NCBI GenBank assembly: GCA_036227345.1
Contig: CP109468.1
Coordinates: 5,642,001-5,706,000 of the forward strand
Direction: 5' to 3'
Length of the DNA: 64,000 nucleotides
Origin: Streptomyces sp. NBC_01463
GTDB lineage: Bacteria > Actinomycetota > Actinomycetes > Streptomycetales > Streptomycetaceae
A program made the translations under genes and the position numbers. Under the pieces are notes generated by a model, which saw nothing but the letters and a program-made list of their open reading frames with translations, was not told where the DNA came from and did no database searches. Shown here piece by piece: positions 41,456 to 50,803 of this stretch (positions are counted from its first letter, which is position 1; each line of letters begins with the position of its first letter).

Positions 41456-44400
41456 CTACCCTGCGGCGATTGCTGAGTACGTCCAGACGTCTGCTGTCAT
41501 CTCGTGGTGCAGCTTCCATGTAATTGCCATGGGCTTACTCCCCTTGTGGGTGACGTAGTCGGCCGGTCCGAGCAGCATCCAGGGCTGGGGGCCTCCGATG
41601 TCCGTCTTCTTGTAGCGTCTGACGAAGAGGAGTACGTGAGTGTTCTTCTCTCGGTGCGTCTGATAGCGGAGGCCTGTTGGGGACGTTTCCGATGTCTGGT
41701 TTTGTGACTCCCAATGGAAATCGGACTCGTTCAGTGCGTAGTCTTTGTACCGGGTTTCGGGGGAGAAATCCTTCTCATCCTTCTCTAGGGTAATGAGAAG
41801 GGCATCTGTTTGGATTTCTTCGCACCACTTCACGCCTTCACGGAAGTGTCCGGGCATGAAGCCGTCCACAGTGGATTGCCCCAGTGCAGGAAGGATCTCC
41901 TCACGGCTGTATGAGGCGTGAACCGCCAAGGGCAGGTCGCTATGTGCGCCTAGTAGTGGGAGTGGCAGATGGGCGGCCAGGTCGAGGACGTGAGCCAGAA
42001 CCTGTCGGACCTCGTCTCGGAATGCACGCTGAGTGCGCAGAGTATCGAAGCCCTCTTGATAACTTGTGAATTCTCCCCCCAACGGCCAGAGCGAGAAGAA
42101 CAACATGCGGGCGTATGCCTGCTCCTGGCCGCTCAGTTGGTCGTACGGCGGTGCGTCATCGCTGAGCAACTTGGTGTACGCCGCGACGCGTGTCGGATCG
42201 TCGACGTGAAGAAACGCCGGTACCCGCTTCAGGAGCGCTGCCTCACCGCTGGGCGCCGTCGGTTCCAGGAGCTTGGCGCGGCGGAGAAGCCCTGTCCAAG
42301 AATTTCCATTGCCTCGGTAGAGCTCTTTGAGTTCTCGGCCGCTCTCCCTGAGGTAGTCCGCGAGCCGGGGCTCCGCGTAGGTAGCAACCTCGCGAGCGAG
42401 TTGAGTGACGTTGACGCCGATCTGGTTGCGGATGTTGTCGAGGATGAGGGCCTTGGCCTTCGTTTCAAGGATGATCTGGCAGCCAGAGGGCAGCTGCGGA
42501 AAGTCATCCTCGATGTTGGTGAGGAGTCGGTTACGTGTCAGGTTGGTCAGGGCGCGGAACTGCTCCTCGAATCGAAACTCCTTGCGGTGTTGGCCGATGA
42601 AGTCGAGGACGGTGAGCACTGCCTTGCTGTCGGTACGGCGAAGGCCACGTCCCAGTTGCTGAAGAAAGACAGTGGCACTTGAGGTGGGTCTCAGAAGGAG
42701 GAGGGTGTCGACATCGGGGATGTCGAGTCCTTCGTTCAACAGGTCGACGGAGAAGATGACTTGGAGCGTTCCAGAGCGGAGATCGTCGAGAGCTGCCTTG
42801 CGCTCCGGCTTCGGTGTCTCGCCTGAGAGTGCGACGGCGCTAAGGCCAGCGCGTCTGAAGTAGTCGGCCATGAACTGAGCGTGTGTCACCGAGACGCAGA
42901 AGCCCAGTGCCCGCATTGTTCCGGGGTCGGTGACCTTGTCCTGAACAGCTTTGACGACGAGCCTGGCCCGGGCATCGTTACCTGTGAAGAGGTTGCTGAG
43001 AGAACTCGTGTCGTATGCCCCTCGCTTCCAGGCGAGGGGGCGCAGGTCAGTGTTGTCGGTGACGCCGAAGTAGTGGAACGGACTTAGCAGCTCGTTCTCA
43101 AGGGCCTCCCAGAGCCGCATCTCGGCTGCGATTCGGCCGTCAAAGAACTCATCCTGGATGTTCAGCCCATCCATACGTTCTGGCGTGGCAGTGAGACCCA
43201 GTAGTTCCTGCGGGGTGAAGTGCTCCACAAGCCGCCGGTAGGTCAACGAAGTGCCGTGATGGAACTCATCGATCACGATGACATCGAAGTGATCGGGAGC
43301 CAGGCGCTCCAGGGCGCGCACGTTGAGTGACTGAACGCTTGCGAAGACGTGGTTCCAGTCCTCGGGCACCTCACCGCCGAAGAAGAGCTCACCGAAGTTC
43401 GCATCGACCAGCACGTTCTGGTAAACACGCAAGGATTGTTCGAGGATCTCCTTCCGATGGGCCACGAAGAGCAGACGTAGGTCCCGACCAAGCTTCTTTC
43501 TCAAGTGCTTGTAGTCCAGCGCCGCCATCACCGTCTTGCCCGTGCCCGTGGCGGCGACGAGTAGATTGTGTTTCCGCTCGTGAACGGTGCGCTCGACCTC
43601 AAGGCGTTCCAGCATGTCGCGCTGGTGGGGGTATGGACGCACCTCCAGCCCGGAGAGCGTGATGACGTTGCGGCCTTGCTGGCCGGCCGGGCCGCCAGCG
43701 TGAGAGAGAGCCTCATCCAATCGTTGCGCGTCGCTGTCGGGGTCGTACGACTCGAAGGAGCGCTCGCTCCAGTAGGCGTCGAAGGTCGCCTCGAACTTGC
43801 GCAGGACCGACGGGGTGGCGATCGACGAGAGCCGTACGTTCCATTCGAGACCATCGAGGAGCGCGGCCTTCGAGAGGTTGGAACTGCCGACGTACGCGGT
43901 GTCGAACCCACTGTCCCGGCGAAAGAGCCACGCCTTGGCGTGCAGGCGAGTCGAGCGAAGCTCGTAGTTCACCTTCACCTCGGCGCCGAATTCGCGAACG
44001 AGCCGGTCGAGCGCGCGACGCTCGGTGGCACCGATGTACGTGGTCGTGAGAACCCTGATGGGGACGCCGCGTTCCCGGGCGGATGTCAGCGATTCTTCGA
44101 GCACTCGCAGGCCGTGCCACTTAACGAACGCGCAGAGTAGGTCCACACGGTCAGCTGTTGCCAGTTCCCTTCGAATCTCGAAGCCCAGGCTCGGATCTTC
44201 AGGGGAATTGGTGATGAGGGCAGTCTCTGAGAGAGGCGTAGCGGGCCGGATGGCGTAGACGCCTGGTGCTTCCTGTTCTGCGACGGCGAGAAGCTGTCGC
44301 GGCCCGTCGATGACCGCATCGGCCCACTCAGCAGCACCTTCAATGGTGTTGAGAGATTCAAGGATGTGATTGGCGGCCACGACTTGTTCCGCCGGTTTGA

Positions 44401-44599
44401 GGCCTTGAAGCACTTGCCGCACGGTGCTGGCGATATGGCGTGACAGAACATGTGGCGTCGACTCGATGCCCACAGTGCCGTCGATCGCGTGCCAACCAGC
44501 GGCGCTGAGCTGCTTCATCTGTTCTTCGAGGCGTCGGGTGATCAGAGTCTCGTACAGACCGGCGACGGGCGCCGCTCCCTCTGAAGCATGGCTGGCCAT
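41456..44599 (-). CDS. PLD-nuclease/DEAD-helicase/DUF3427 protein, probable phage-defence protein
   Basis: A 1047-residue multidomain protein. Residues 130-280 are a phospholipase D-like nuclease module (HAK 220-222, GSSN 239-242). Residues 320-720 are a superfamily 2 helicase: Walker A AATGTGKT (349-356), motif II DEFHH (444-448), TATPER and motif VI QLGRGLRR (648-655). The rest is DUF3427, closing with FHWESQNQTS and LLGPADYVTHKGSKPM. Relatives occur in defence islands and alone. It uses clearly less G+C-rich codons than its neighbours (for example 33 of 60 bases in 42421-42480), a sign of transfer. No restriction or methylase partner is adjacent. Confidence 0.9.
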   Translation of the reverse strand: MASHASEGAAPVAGLYETLITRRLEEQMKQLSAAGWHAIDGTVGIESTPHVLSRHIASTVRQVLQGLKPAEQVVAANHILESLNTIEGAAEWADAVIDGPRQLLAVAEQEAPGVYAIRPATPLSETALITNSPEDPSLGFEIRRELATADRVDLLCAFVKWHGLRVLEESLTSARERGVPIRVLTTTYIGATERRALDRLVREFGAEVKVNYELRSTRLHAKAWLFRRDSGFDTAYVGSSNLSKAALLDGLEWNVRLSSIATPSVLRKFEATFDAYWSERSFESYDPDSDAQRLDEALSHAGGPAGQQGRNVITLSGLEVRPYPHQRDMLERLEVERTVHERKHNLLVAATGTGKTVMAALDYKHLRKKLGRDLRLLFVAHRKEILEQSLRVYQNVLVDANFGELFFGGEVPEDWNHVFASVQSLNVRALERLAPDHFDVIVIDEFHHGTSLTYRRLVEHFTPQELLGLTATPERMDGLNIQDEFFDGRIAAEMRLWEALENELLSPFHYFGVTDNTDLRPLAWKRGAYDTSSLSNLFTGNDARARLVVKAVQDKVTDPGTMRALGFCVSVTHAQFMADYFRRAGLSAVALSGETPKPERKAALDDLRSGTLQVIFSVDLLNEGLDIPDVDTLLLLRPTSSATVFLQQLGRGLRRTDSKAVLTVLDFIGQHRKEFRFEEQFRALTNLTRNRLLTNIEDDFPQLPSGCQIILETKAKALILDNIRNQIGVNVTQLAREVATYAEPRLADYLRESGRELKELYRGNGNSWTGLLRRAKLLEPTAPSGEAALLKRVPAFLHVDDPTRVAAYTKLLSDDAPPYDQLSGQEQAYARMLFFSLWPLGGEFTSYQEGFDTLRTQRAFRDEVRQVLAHVLDLAAHLPLPLLGAHSDLPLAVHASYSREEILPALGQSTVDGFMPGHFREGVKWCEEIQTDALLITLEKDEKDFSPETRYKDYALNESDFHWESQNQTSETSPTGLRYQTHREKNTHVLLFVRRYKKTDIGGPQPWMLLGPADYVTHKGSKPMAITWKLHHEMTADVWTYSAIAAG

Positions 44600-44624
44600 A
44601 GCCGAGTCCCCCTCGTCGCGACAC

Positions 44625-44933
44625 TTATGTACGCAGTTGTATCAAGGGAGACTGACAGAACCTGAGCGCATGGGCAGGATCAATGGCGACGCTGTTGGTC
44701 ACCAGGGCCAGGCCGAGGATCGCCTGGAGTCCGCCGACGACCATCATGAGAACGCGCAGACTGCTGACCGGGGCGGGCATCTCGCTGCCGGTGGGAGGCG
44801 GCCCGCCTCCGAAGCCGGCGGGGCCGGGTGGGTGCGGCGGGCGGGGAGGGCCACCGGGGCCGGGGTTCCCTCGGGCCCAAGGGCGTTGCGGTGGAGGCTT
44901 TTTGCCCGGCGTGCCCGGGTCGTCCGTGCTCAT
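44625..44933 (-). CDS. Membrane protein, apparently truncated
   Basis: 102 residues: a Pro/Gly-rich cytoplasmic leader (RPWARGNPGPGGPPRPPHPP), one membrane helix (LRVLMMVVGGLQAILGLALV) and an abrupt tail (DPAHALRFCQSPLIQLRT) with different character. I would expect such Pro-rich-leader proteins to carry several further helices. The break coincides with the change in base composition at the edge of the helicase segment, so the insert probably cut this gene near 44680. The truncation is inferred. Confidence 0.6.
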   Translation of the reverse strand: MSTDDPGTPGKKPPPQRPWARGNPGPGGPPRPPHPPGPAGFGGGPPPTGSEMPAPVSSLRVLMMVVGGLQAILGLALVTNSVAIDPAHALRFCQSPLIQLRT

Positions 44934-45030
44934 GCGGTGGCCTTCCCCCGAAGTGGTCCACGCTTCAGGAGGCCATGGTCGGGGGAGGGCGTGCGTTGCG
45001 CCAGAGGTAAGTCGGCCACGTGCGGCCGCA

Positions 45031-45552
45031 TCACGCGGGTGGGGATGTGGGTGACGGCGTTTCCGCCAGCTCCCGTACGTACCGGAGTCCCGGCTTCCCG
45101 TTCAGCGTTACTTCCTCGCCCGTCGGGACGAAGCCCGTGCGGATCAGCACCGCGCGTGAGGCGGTGTTGGTGAGCGTGGCCGACGCGCGCACCGTCGTCA
45201 GGCCGTACATCCTCGCGCACGCCTTGAGGATCTGGCGGACCGACTCCGTGGCCCGGCCGCCACCTGTCGCCTTCTCGGCCAGGCGGAAGCCCAGTTCGGC
45301 CGATCCGTCCGCCACGTCCACCACGTTGAACCGGCCCAGCACCTCGCCGTCCTCCGCCACCAGCACGTGGAAGTGGCAGGCCCCCGTCTCCTGTTCGGCC
45401 AGGAGCGCCGCGTGGCGGGCGGCGAAGTGGGTGAAGTAGTCGTCGCCGCGGTCCGGTATCGACGCCGCGAAGAAGGCGCGGTTCTCCCGCTCGAACGCGA
45501 GGAGGGCCGGGGCGTGGTCGGGGCGCAGGCGTTGGAGCCGGATCTCGGGCAT
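45031..45552 (-). CDS. GNAT acetyltransferase (RimJ-like)
   Basis: A 173-residue N-acetyltransferase with IRLQRLRPDHAPALLAFERENRAFF at the N-terminus, GRFNVVDVADGSAELGFRLAEKATGGGRATESV for the acetyl-CoA strands, and LTNTASRAVLIRTGFVPTGEE at the C-terminus, close to ribosomal-protein S5/L12 acetyltransferases. ATG 45552 lies 6 bases after TACCCT on the minus strand, with no ribosome site, so it is probably leaderless. Confidence 0.9.
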   Translation of the reverse strand: MPEIRLQRLRPDHAPALLAFERENRAFFAASIPDRGDDYFTHFAARHAALLAEQETGACHFHVLVAEDGEVLGRFNVVDVADGSAELGFRLAEKATGGGRATESVRQILKACARMYGLTTVRASATLTNTASRAVLIRTGFVPTGEEVTLNGKPGLRYVRELAETPSPTSPPA

Positions 45553-45719
45553 GGCGGCAGGGTATGCGGGCGGTGGGCCCGACGGCATCGGGAATTTCCG
45601 CCCGCGAGGCACCCCCGGGCCGCCCTGACGGGCGGGCCCCCGGCCCACCCCGTCAGGGCGGCCCAGGAGAGAGCCCGCCCAGAGCCCGCTCCGGCCCCTT
45701 ACGTGCGAACAGCGAACAG

Positions 45720-46721
45720 CTACGCGCCCCCGTGGCAGTCCCGGTACGAACGACCCGAGCCGCACCAGCACGCCGCGCTCCTCGCCGGCGGCCACGGGAC
45801 CGCGCGGCCGCGGGCCGCCAGGGTCGTCGCGTACTGGGGGAGCAGGTCCGGGTCGGATGGGGAGGCGGCCTCGGAGGCGGCGAAGGCCTCGTACGACGGG
45901 ACCGTGCCGGTCACGATGCCGAGGTTCGGGGTGCCCGTCGCGTGGAGGTCGCGCAGGGCCGCCTCCAGGCGGGACAGGTGGTCGGCGTGGGAGGTGTACT
46001 CCGTGGCGAGGCCCGGGTACGCGGTGAGGAGTTCGCGCAGTTCGTTCTCCGGCCAGTGCAGCACCGCCACCGGGAACGGGCGGGACAGCGCCGTGCGGTA
46101 CGTGCCCAGTTCCGCGCGGAGGCGGGTGATCTCGGCCCGCAGCTCGCCCGGGTCCGAGGAGCCGAGCGCCCACAGCCGCTTCGGGTCGTGCAGCTCGTCC
46201 AGCGGGACCGCCGCCGTGTGCAGGGTGTCGGCCAGCTCGTCCCAGGCGTCGTGCGTGACGCCCATCAGCCGGCGGACGCGGTGCCGGCCGGTCAGCAGTG
46301 ACTGTGTGGCGTACGGCACCTCCTCGCCCGGGGCGATGAGCAGGGTGAGGGCCGTCGAGAAGTAGTCGTGGGCCGCTTCGAGCTCGTCGTGGGCCTCCAG
46401 GGTCTCGGCCGCGATCTCCCAGGGGGCCGCCTCCAGCGGGCCGGCCGCGCGGATGCCGTCGATGATCGCGCGGGCCTCGGCCTCGTGGCCGTACTCCCAC
46501 AGGTTGGCGGCGTTGAGCGCCTTCACCAGGTGGGGGTGCTCGGTGTCGGGGTCGCTGAGCAGGGAGTCGTAGAGCGTCGTGGCGCGGGCGCGGTCGCCGG
46601 CGAGTTCCAGATGGGCCGCCGCCTGGAGGAGCAGCGGTTCGTGGTCCTCGGGGTACTGCGCCGCGGTGCGCAGCAGGCGCTCGGCTTCGGTGGTGTGGTC
46701 GGCAGGCGTGTCGGGGCGCAT
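45720..46721 (-). CDS. SEC-C motif, tetratricopeptide-like protein
   Basis: A 333-residue cytoplasmic protein. The first 130 residues are helical pairs resembling TPRs (AERLLRTAAQYPEDHEPLLLQAAAHLELAGD). The C-terminus is a SEC-C zinc motif, CWCGSGRSYRDCHGG. The last ligand is His instead of Cys, which still suits zinc. SEC-C is found in SecA and many adaptor proteins; the function here is unknown. TACCGT stands 7 bases before the ATG, so the message is likely leaderless. Divergent from the sortase gene. Confidence 0.88.
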   Translation of the reverse strand: MRPDTPADHTTEAERLLRTAAQYPEDHEPLLLQAAAHLELAGDRARATTLYDSLLSDPDTEHPHLVKALNAANLWEYGHEAEARAIIDGIRAAGPLEAAPWEIAAETLEAHDELEAAHDYFSTALTLLIAPGEEVPYATQSLLTGRHRVRRLMGVTHDAWDELADTLHTAAVPLDELHDPKRLWALGSSDPGELRAEITRLRAELGTYRTALSRPFPVAVLHWPENELRELLTAYPGLATEYTSHADHLSRLEAALRDLHATGTPNLGIVTGTVPSYEAFAASEAASPSDPDLLPQYATTLAARGRAVPWPPARSAACWCGSGRSYRDCHGGA

Positions 46722-46772
46722 GGACCACACGGTACTGCCGTCGGGGCGTTGCACGGAGGCCTGTTCCGGCCC

Positions 46773-46801
46773 TGGAGACTTACGGGGCTTGGCCCTATCG
46801 T
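46773..46801 (+). promoter_or_regulatory. Promoter of the sortase gene
   Basis: -35-like TGGAGA (46773-46778), 17-base spacer, -10 TATCGT (46796-46801). The GTG at 46809 follows 7 bases later. Confidence 0.55.
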
Positions 46802-46808
46802 GCGGGCC

Positions 46809-47624
46809 GTGCGTGAACGGATGCGTGAGCGGATACCGGTGGTCGTGCAGCGCGACCCGCGTCGGAGGCGGCTGGCCGCGCGCGGACTGTGGACGAGCGC
46901 CGAGCTGGTGGTGACCCTCGGCGTCGTCCTGCTGCTGCTCGTCGCCCACCAGCTGTGGTGGACCAACCGCCAGGCCCGCGCCGAAGCCGCCCACACCGTG
47001 CAGGACCTCCAGCGCGACTGGGGGGACCCGGAGGAAGGGGAGGGGACGGATACCGGGCCCGCGGTGCCGGACCCGTCGGACCCGGCGGGGGCGGATGCGT
47101 CCCGGGAGCCCGCGGACGACAGCCCCGCCGTGGGGGCGGGGGAGCGTGACGCCGCCGCGTCCGCGCCCCGCCGGTCCCAGGCGTACGCCGTCATCCGGAT
47201 TCCGCGCATCGGGCTGACCGCGCCCGTCGCCCAGGGCATCAGCAAGCGAGGCGTCCTCGACAAGGGGTACGCCGGCCACTACCCCGGTACCGCGCAGCCC
47301 GGCGGCTCCGGGAACTTCGCGCTCGCCGGGCACCGCAACACCCACGGCGAACCGTTCCGCTACATCAACCGGCTGCGCTCCGGCGACCGGATCACCGTCG
47401 AGACCCGGGACGCCGTCTACACGTACACCGTCGACAAGACCCTCGCCCGGACCCTGCCGGGCGACGGCGGGGTCGTCGCCGCCGTGCCGCGCAGCAATGT
47501 GAAGCCGTACGTGGGCTACCGGGCGGCCGGGTCCTATCTGACCCTGACTACGTGCACGCCGGAATTCACCTCCCGCTACCGGCTGGTGGTGTGGGGGAAG
47601 CTCACCGGCGTACGCGGGCGCTGA
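46809..47624 (+). CDS. srtE: Class E sortase
   Basis: A 271-residue membrane-anchored transpeptidase that attaches LAxTG proteins to the cell wall. One N-terminal helix (SAELVVTLGVVLLLLVAHQLWW) is followed by an acidic, Pro-rich linker and the sortase barrel with catalytic His in LAGHRNTHG, Cys in LTLTTCTPEF (TLxTC) and Arg in SRYRLVVWG. The start is chosen by the -10 spacing; GTG 46800 and ATG 46821 are alternatives. The surface protein at 54911 carries an LAATG signal and is a likely substrate. Confidence 0.93.
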   Translation: MRERMRERIPVVVQRDPRRRRLAARGLWTSAELVVTLGVVLLLLVAHQLWWTNRQARAEAAHTVQDLQRDWGDPEEGEGTDTGPAVPDPSDPAGADASREPADDSPAVGAGERDAAASAPRRSQAYAVIRIPRIGLTAPVAQGISKRGVLDKGYAGHYPGTAQPGGSGNFALAGHRNTHGEPFRYINRLRSGDRITVETRDAVYTYTVDKTLARTLPGDGGVVAAVPRSNVKPYVGYRAAGSYLTLTTCTPEFTSRYRLVVWGKLTGVRGR

Positions 47625-47655
47625 CCGCAGGGGTGAGGTCGTAAGGTTCTCTGAC

Positions 47656-47844
47656 GTGCTCAGACGACGTCCGCAGTTGTTGTGGTTGCTGGTCCCCTAT
47701 GTGCTCTACCTGGGGGCGCTGCCGTTCGTGAACCGGGTCCGGCCCGTCGTTCTCGGACTGCCGTTCCTCTTCTTCTGGCTGCTCGGGGCGACCGTGCTGA
47801 CCCCCGTCGCCGTGTGGCTGACCCGGCGGGGTGACCGCCGGTGA
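47656..47844 (+). CDS. DUF3311 small membrane protein
   Basis: 62 residues with two membrane helices (LLWLLVPYVLYLGALPFVN and VLGLPFLFFWLLGATVLTPVAVWL). DUF3311 proteins are encoded directly before sodium/solute symporters, as here, where the GTGA overlap (47841-47844) couples the two. Probably an accessory subunit. TAAGGT 8 bases before the GTG is a candidate -10. Confidence 0.9.
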   Translation: MLRRRPQLLWLLVPYVLYLGALPFVNRVRPVVLGLPFLFFWLLGATVLTPVAVWLTRRGDRR

Positions 47845-49367
47845 ACGCCGCCGTCGCGACCTCCGTCTTCGGGGTCTTCATGGTCGCCACCGTCGCCCTC
47901 GGACTGTTCGCCGTGCGCGGCAGACGCGGGGGAGAGGGCGGCGGGCTCGCCGAGTGGTCGGTGGGCGGGCGCAGCCTGGGGACCGTCTTCATCTGGGTGC
48001 TGATGGCCGGCGAGGGCTACACCAGCTTCAGCTACCTCGGCGCCGCCGGCTGGGGCTACAACTACGGGGCGCCGGTCCTGTACGTGGTCGCGTACATGTC
48101 CTGCGGTTACGCCGTCGGCTATGTCGTCGGGCCGATGCTCTGGGCGTACGCGCGCAGGCACGGACTCGTCGGGATCACCGACATGGTGGCCCACCGCTTC
48201 GGCCGGCCCTGGCTCGGCGCGCTCACCGCCGTCCTCGCGACCGTCTTCCTGCTCCCGTACATCCAGCTCCAGATCACCGGCATGGGCGTCGTCGTCTCGA
48301 CGATCTCCTACGGCGCCATCAGCCTGAACTGGGCCTATTTCATCGCCTTCGCCGTCACCACCGGCTTCGTCGTCGTCAGCGGGCTGCGCGGCAGCGCGTG
48401 GGTGTCCGTCCTGAAGGACGTCCTGGTCATCGCCACGCTCGGCTTCCTCGCCGTGTACGTACCGCTGCACTACTTCGACGGCTACGGGCCCTTCCTCGAC
48501 CGGCTCGTCACCGAGAAGAGCGAGTGGCTGACCTTCCCCGGCCACGGGGACAGCGGGCTCGGACAGGCCTGGTTCATCACCACCTCGTTCCTGAACTCCC
48601 TCACCGTCGTGATCTTCCCGACCACCGTCGCCGGCTACCTCGGCGCCAGGAACGCCGACGTGCTCCGGCGCAACGCGATGTGGCTGCCCGCCTACAACGT
48701 CCTGCTGTTCGTCCCGATGCTGCTCGGGATGGCGGCCCTCTTCGTCGTCCCCGGGCTCGTCGGGGCCGAGTCCAACCTCGCCCTCTTCAAGCTCGTCGTG
48801 GACTCGCTGCCGGCCTGGTCGGTCGGCATCATCGGCGTCGCCGCCGCGCTCTCCTCGATCGTGCCCATGGCCGTCTTCATGCTGGTCATCGGCACGATGT
48901 GGGGGCGCAGCGTGCTCGCGCTCGTGCCGCGCTGGGAACGGCGGCAGAAGGGCGCGGCCCAGGTCGTCGTCGTGATCGCGGGCAGCCTCGCCCTCCTGCT
49001 CACGTACACCGCGCCCAACACCCTCGTGCGGCTCTCCCTCATCTCGTACGAGGGGATGGCACAGCTGCTCCCCATGGTGCTGCTGGGGCTGATGTGGCGG
49101 CGGCTGACGCTGCTCGGGGCGCTGAGCGGGCTGGTCGTCGGGGTGGGTGTGGTGTGCGGGTTCGTGTTCACGGAGAACGATCCGGTGTGGGGCGTGAACG
49201 CGGGCATCGTCGCGCTCGGCGCCAACCTGGCCGTCGCGCTGGTGGTGACGTACGCGGGGCCGCGCGAGCGTGACGAGCGGCCGGACGACGAGGTCCTCGC
49301 ACGGGACGAGATCGGGGACGAGATCGGGGACGAGGAGGAGCTGTCCCCGAAATCCGATCGTGTATAA
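47841..49367 (+). CDS. Sodium:solute symporter (SSS family)
   Basis: A 508-residue transporter with about 13 helices. Family features are WSVGGRSLGTVFIWVLMAGEGYTSFSYLGAAGWGY near the start, the GLRGSAWVSVLKD motif, and AALSSIVPMAVFMLVIGTMWGRSVL. It belongs to the SSS group (pantothenate, acetate and monocarboxylate carriers); the substrate cannot be told. The acidic tail (DEIGDEIGDEEE) contains a short tandem repeat. Translationally coupled to the DUF3311 gene. Confidence 0.92.
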   Translation: MNAAVATSVFGVFMVATVALGLFAVRGRRGGEGGGLAEWSVGGRSLGTVFIWVLMAGEGYTSFSYLGAAGWGYNYGAPVLYVVAYMSCGYAVGYVVGPMLWAYARRHGLVGITDMVAHRFGRPWLGALTAVLATVFLLPYIQLQITGMGVVVSTISYGAISLNWAYFIAFAVTTGFVVVSGLRGSAWVSVLKDVLVIATLGFLAVYVPLHYFDGYGPFLDRLVTEKSEWLTFPGHGDSGLGQAWFITTSFLNSLTVVIFPTTVAGYLGARNADVLRRNAMWLPAYNVLLFVPMLLGMAALFVVPGLVGAESNLALFKLVVDSLPAWSVGIIGVAAALSSIVPMAVFMLVIGTMWGRSVLALVPRWERRQKGAAQVVVVIAGSLALLLTYTAPNTLVRLSLISYEGMAQLLPMVLLGLMWRRLTLLGALSGLVVGVGVVCGFVFTENDPVWGVNAGIVALGANLAVALVVTYAGPRERDERPDDEVLARDEIGDEIGDEEELSPKSDRV

Positions 49368-49435
49368 CGGTTAAAGGTTGAAGTGCCGTGCGACCCGCAC
49401 GGCGTGGCCGCAGGAGCACGGAAGGGGGAGGGATC

Positions 49436-49771
49436 GTGGACGCACGTGCCATGAACCGCATGCGCGGCGCCCTCGCCCGGCTGCTCCGCCCCGCAGGGCT
49501 GCTGCTCTTCTTCCTCACCGAGGTCCTGCTCGCCGAGGGCGGCAGCCTCTCCGCCGCGGTCGCGCTCGCCGCCACCGCGGCCGCCGGAACCGCACTCGTG
49601 GCCTGCTCGGTCATCAGCGCGCGCTGCGCCGTCCCGGTGCCCCGCACCCGGGTCCGTACCGCCATGCGCGACCGGGAGAAACGCACCGCGTTCCTCCCGC
49701 AGCGGGATCCCGACGCCAAGGGGCGCCGGCGACCCCGAGCCCCCGGCCGTGTCCTCCTGACGGCCGCGTAG
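49436..49771 (+). CDS. DUF6412-type small membrane protein
   Basis: A 111-residue protein with two hydrophobic helices (LLRPAGLLLFFLTEVLLAEG, SAAVALAATAAAGTALVACSV) and a basic C-terminus (RTRVRTAMRDREKRTAFLPQRDPDAKGRRRPRAPGR). Proteins of this type occur beside YidC paralogues in Streptomyces, as here. GTG 49436 is preceded by GGGGGAGGGA. Function unknown. Confidence 0.8.
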   Translation: MDARAMNRMRGALARLLRPAGLLLFFLTEVLLAEGGSLSAAVALAATAAAGTALVACSVISARCAVPVPRTRVRTAMRDREKRTAFLPQRDPDAKGRRRPRAPGRVLLTAA

Positions 49772-49897
49772 GGCTCCCTCTCCTCCCTCTCTCCGTCCGG
49801 TACGTACGCGCTGTGCGCGTACGCGGGCGCCCCGCGCGGATCGTCATGCCGAAGCTGATCCACTTCCCGGCACGACGAGACCCCGGAGGGCTCATCC

Positions 49898-50668
49898 ATG
49901 TCCGCCTTCATGTCCGCATTCGCCAGCCTGGTCGGCGCCTTCGCCGATCTGCTCCACCCGCTCTTCCAGAACGCGTCCACCGCCGCCGCGATCGTCCTGT
50001 TCACCGCGCTCGTACGGCTCGCCGTGCACCCCCTGTCGCGGGCCGCGGCGCGCGGACAGAAGGCGCAGCGCCGGCTCCAGCCGCAGATCGCCGAACTCCG
50101 CAAGAAGCACAAGAAGAACCCCGAGCGGATGCAGAAGGCGCTCATGGAGCTGCACAAGGAGGAGAAGGTCTCGCCGCTCTCCGGCTGCCTGCCGAGCCTC
50201 CTGCAGATGCCCGCCTTCTTCCTGCTCTACCACCTCTTCTCCAGCCAGAAGATCGGCGGCGACGCCAACGAACTCCTCGGCCACCAGCTCTTCGGCGCCC
50301 CGCTGGGCGAGCGCTGGCGCGACGCGATGGCCGACGGCGGGATGTTCGGCGCGCAGGGCCTCGTGTACGTCGGGCTGTTCGTGATCGTCGCCGCCGTCGC
50401 CACGTTCAACTACGGGCGGACGAAGCGGCAGATGGCGGCCAACCCCGTCACGCCGGCCACCGGCCCCGACGGACAGCCGGTCCCGGGCATGGGCGCGATG
50501 GCGAAGGTGATGCCGCTGATGTCCTTCTTCACGCTGTTCACCGTCGCCTTCGTGCCGCTGGCCGCCGCGCTGTACGTCGTCACCAGCACCACCTGGACCG
50601 CGATCGAGCGGGCCTACCTCTACCGCGACATGCCGGCCGCGGGCGCCGCCATGGCCACGGCGGCGTAA
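49898..50668 (+). CDS. YidC/Oxa1-family membrane protein insertase (short paralogue)
   Basis: A 256-residue insertase that helps proteins enter the membrane. It has five helices, an amphipathic basic loop (RGQKAQRRLQPQIAELRKKHKKNPERMQKALMELHKEEKV) with the hydrophilic-groove region, and SGCLPSLLQMPAFFLLYHLF. It lacks the periplasmic domain of proteobacterial YidC, as is normal in Gram-positives. It is a paralogue rather than the chromosomal-origin yidC, which would sit by rnpA. ATG with an upstream GGAGG-type site. Confidence 0.92.
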   Translation: MSAFMSAFASLVGAFADLLHPLFQNASTAAAIVLFTALVRLAVHPLSRAAARGQKAQRRLQPQIAELRKKHKKNPERMQKALMELHKEEKVSPLSGCLPSLLQMPAFFLLYHLFSSQKIGGDANELLGHQLFGAPLGERWRDAMADGGMFGAQGLVYVGLFVIVAAVATFNYGRTKRQMAANPVTPATGPDGQPVPGMGAMAKVMPLMSFFTLFTVAFVPLAAALYVVTSTTWTAIERAYLYRDMPAAGAAMATAA

Positions 50669-50803
50669 TCGGGCGCCCGAACACTCCGGTCCAGTGTGTG
50701 AACAGGGTCTTGCGGAGTGATCGGATGTCTTGGAGGATCGGACAAGCCTGCGATGGCCGCAACCCATCCGACGGGCCCGATCTCGACCGAGGGAGACAGA
50801 CCG

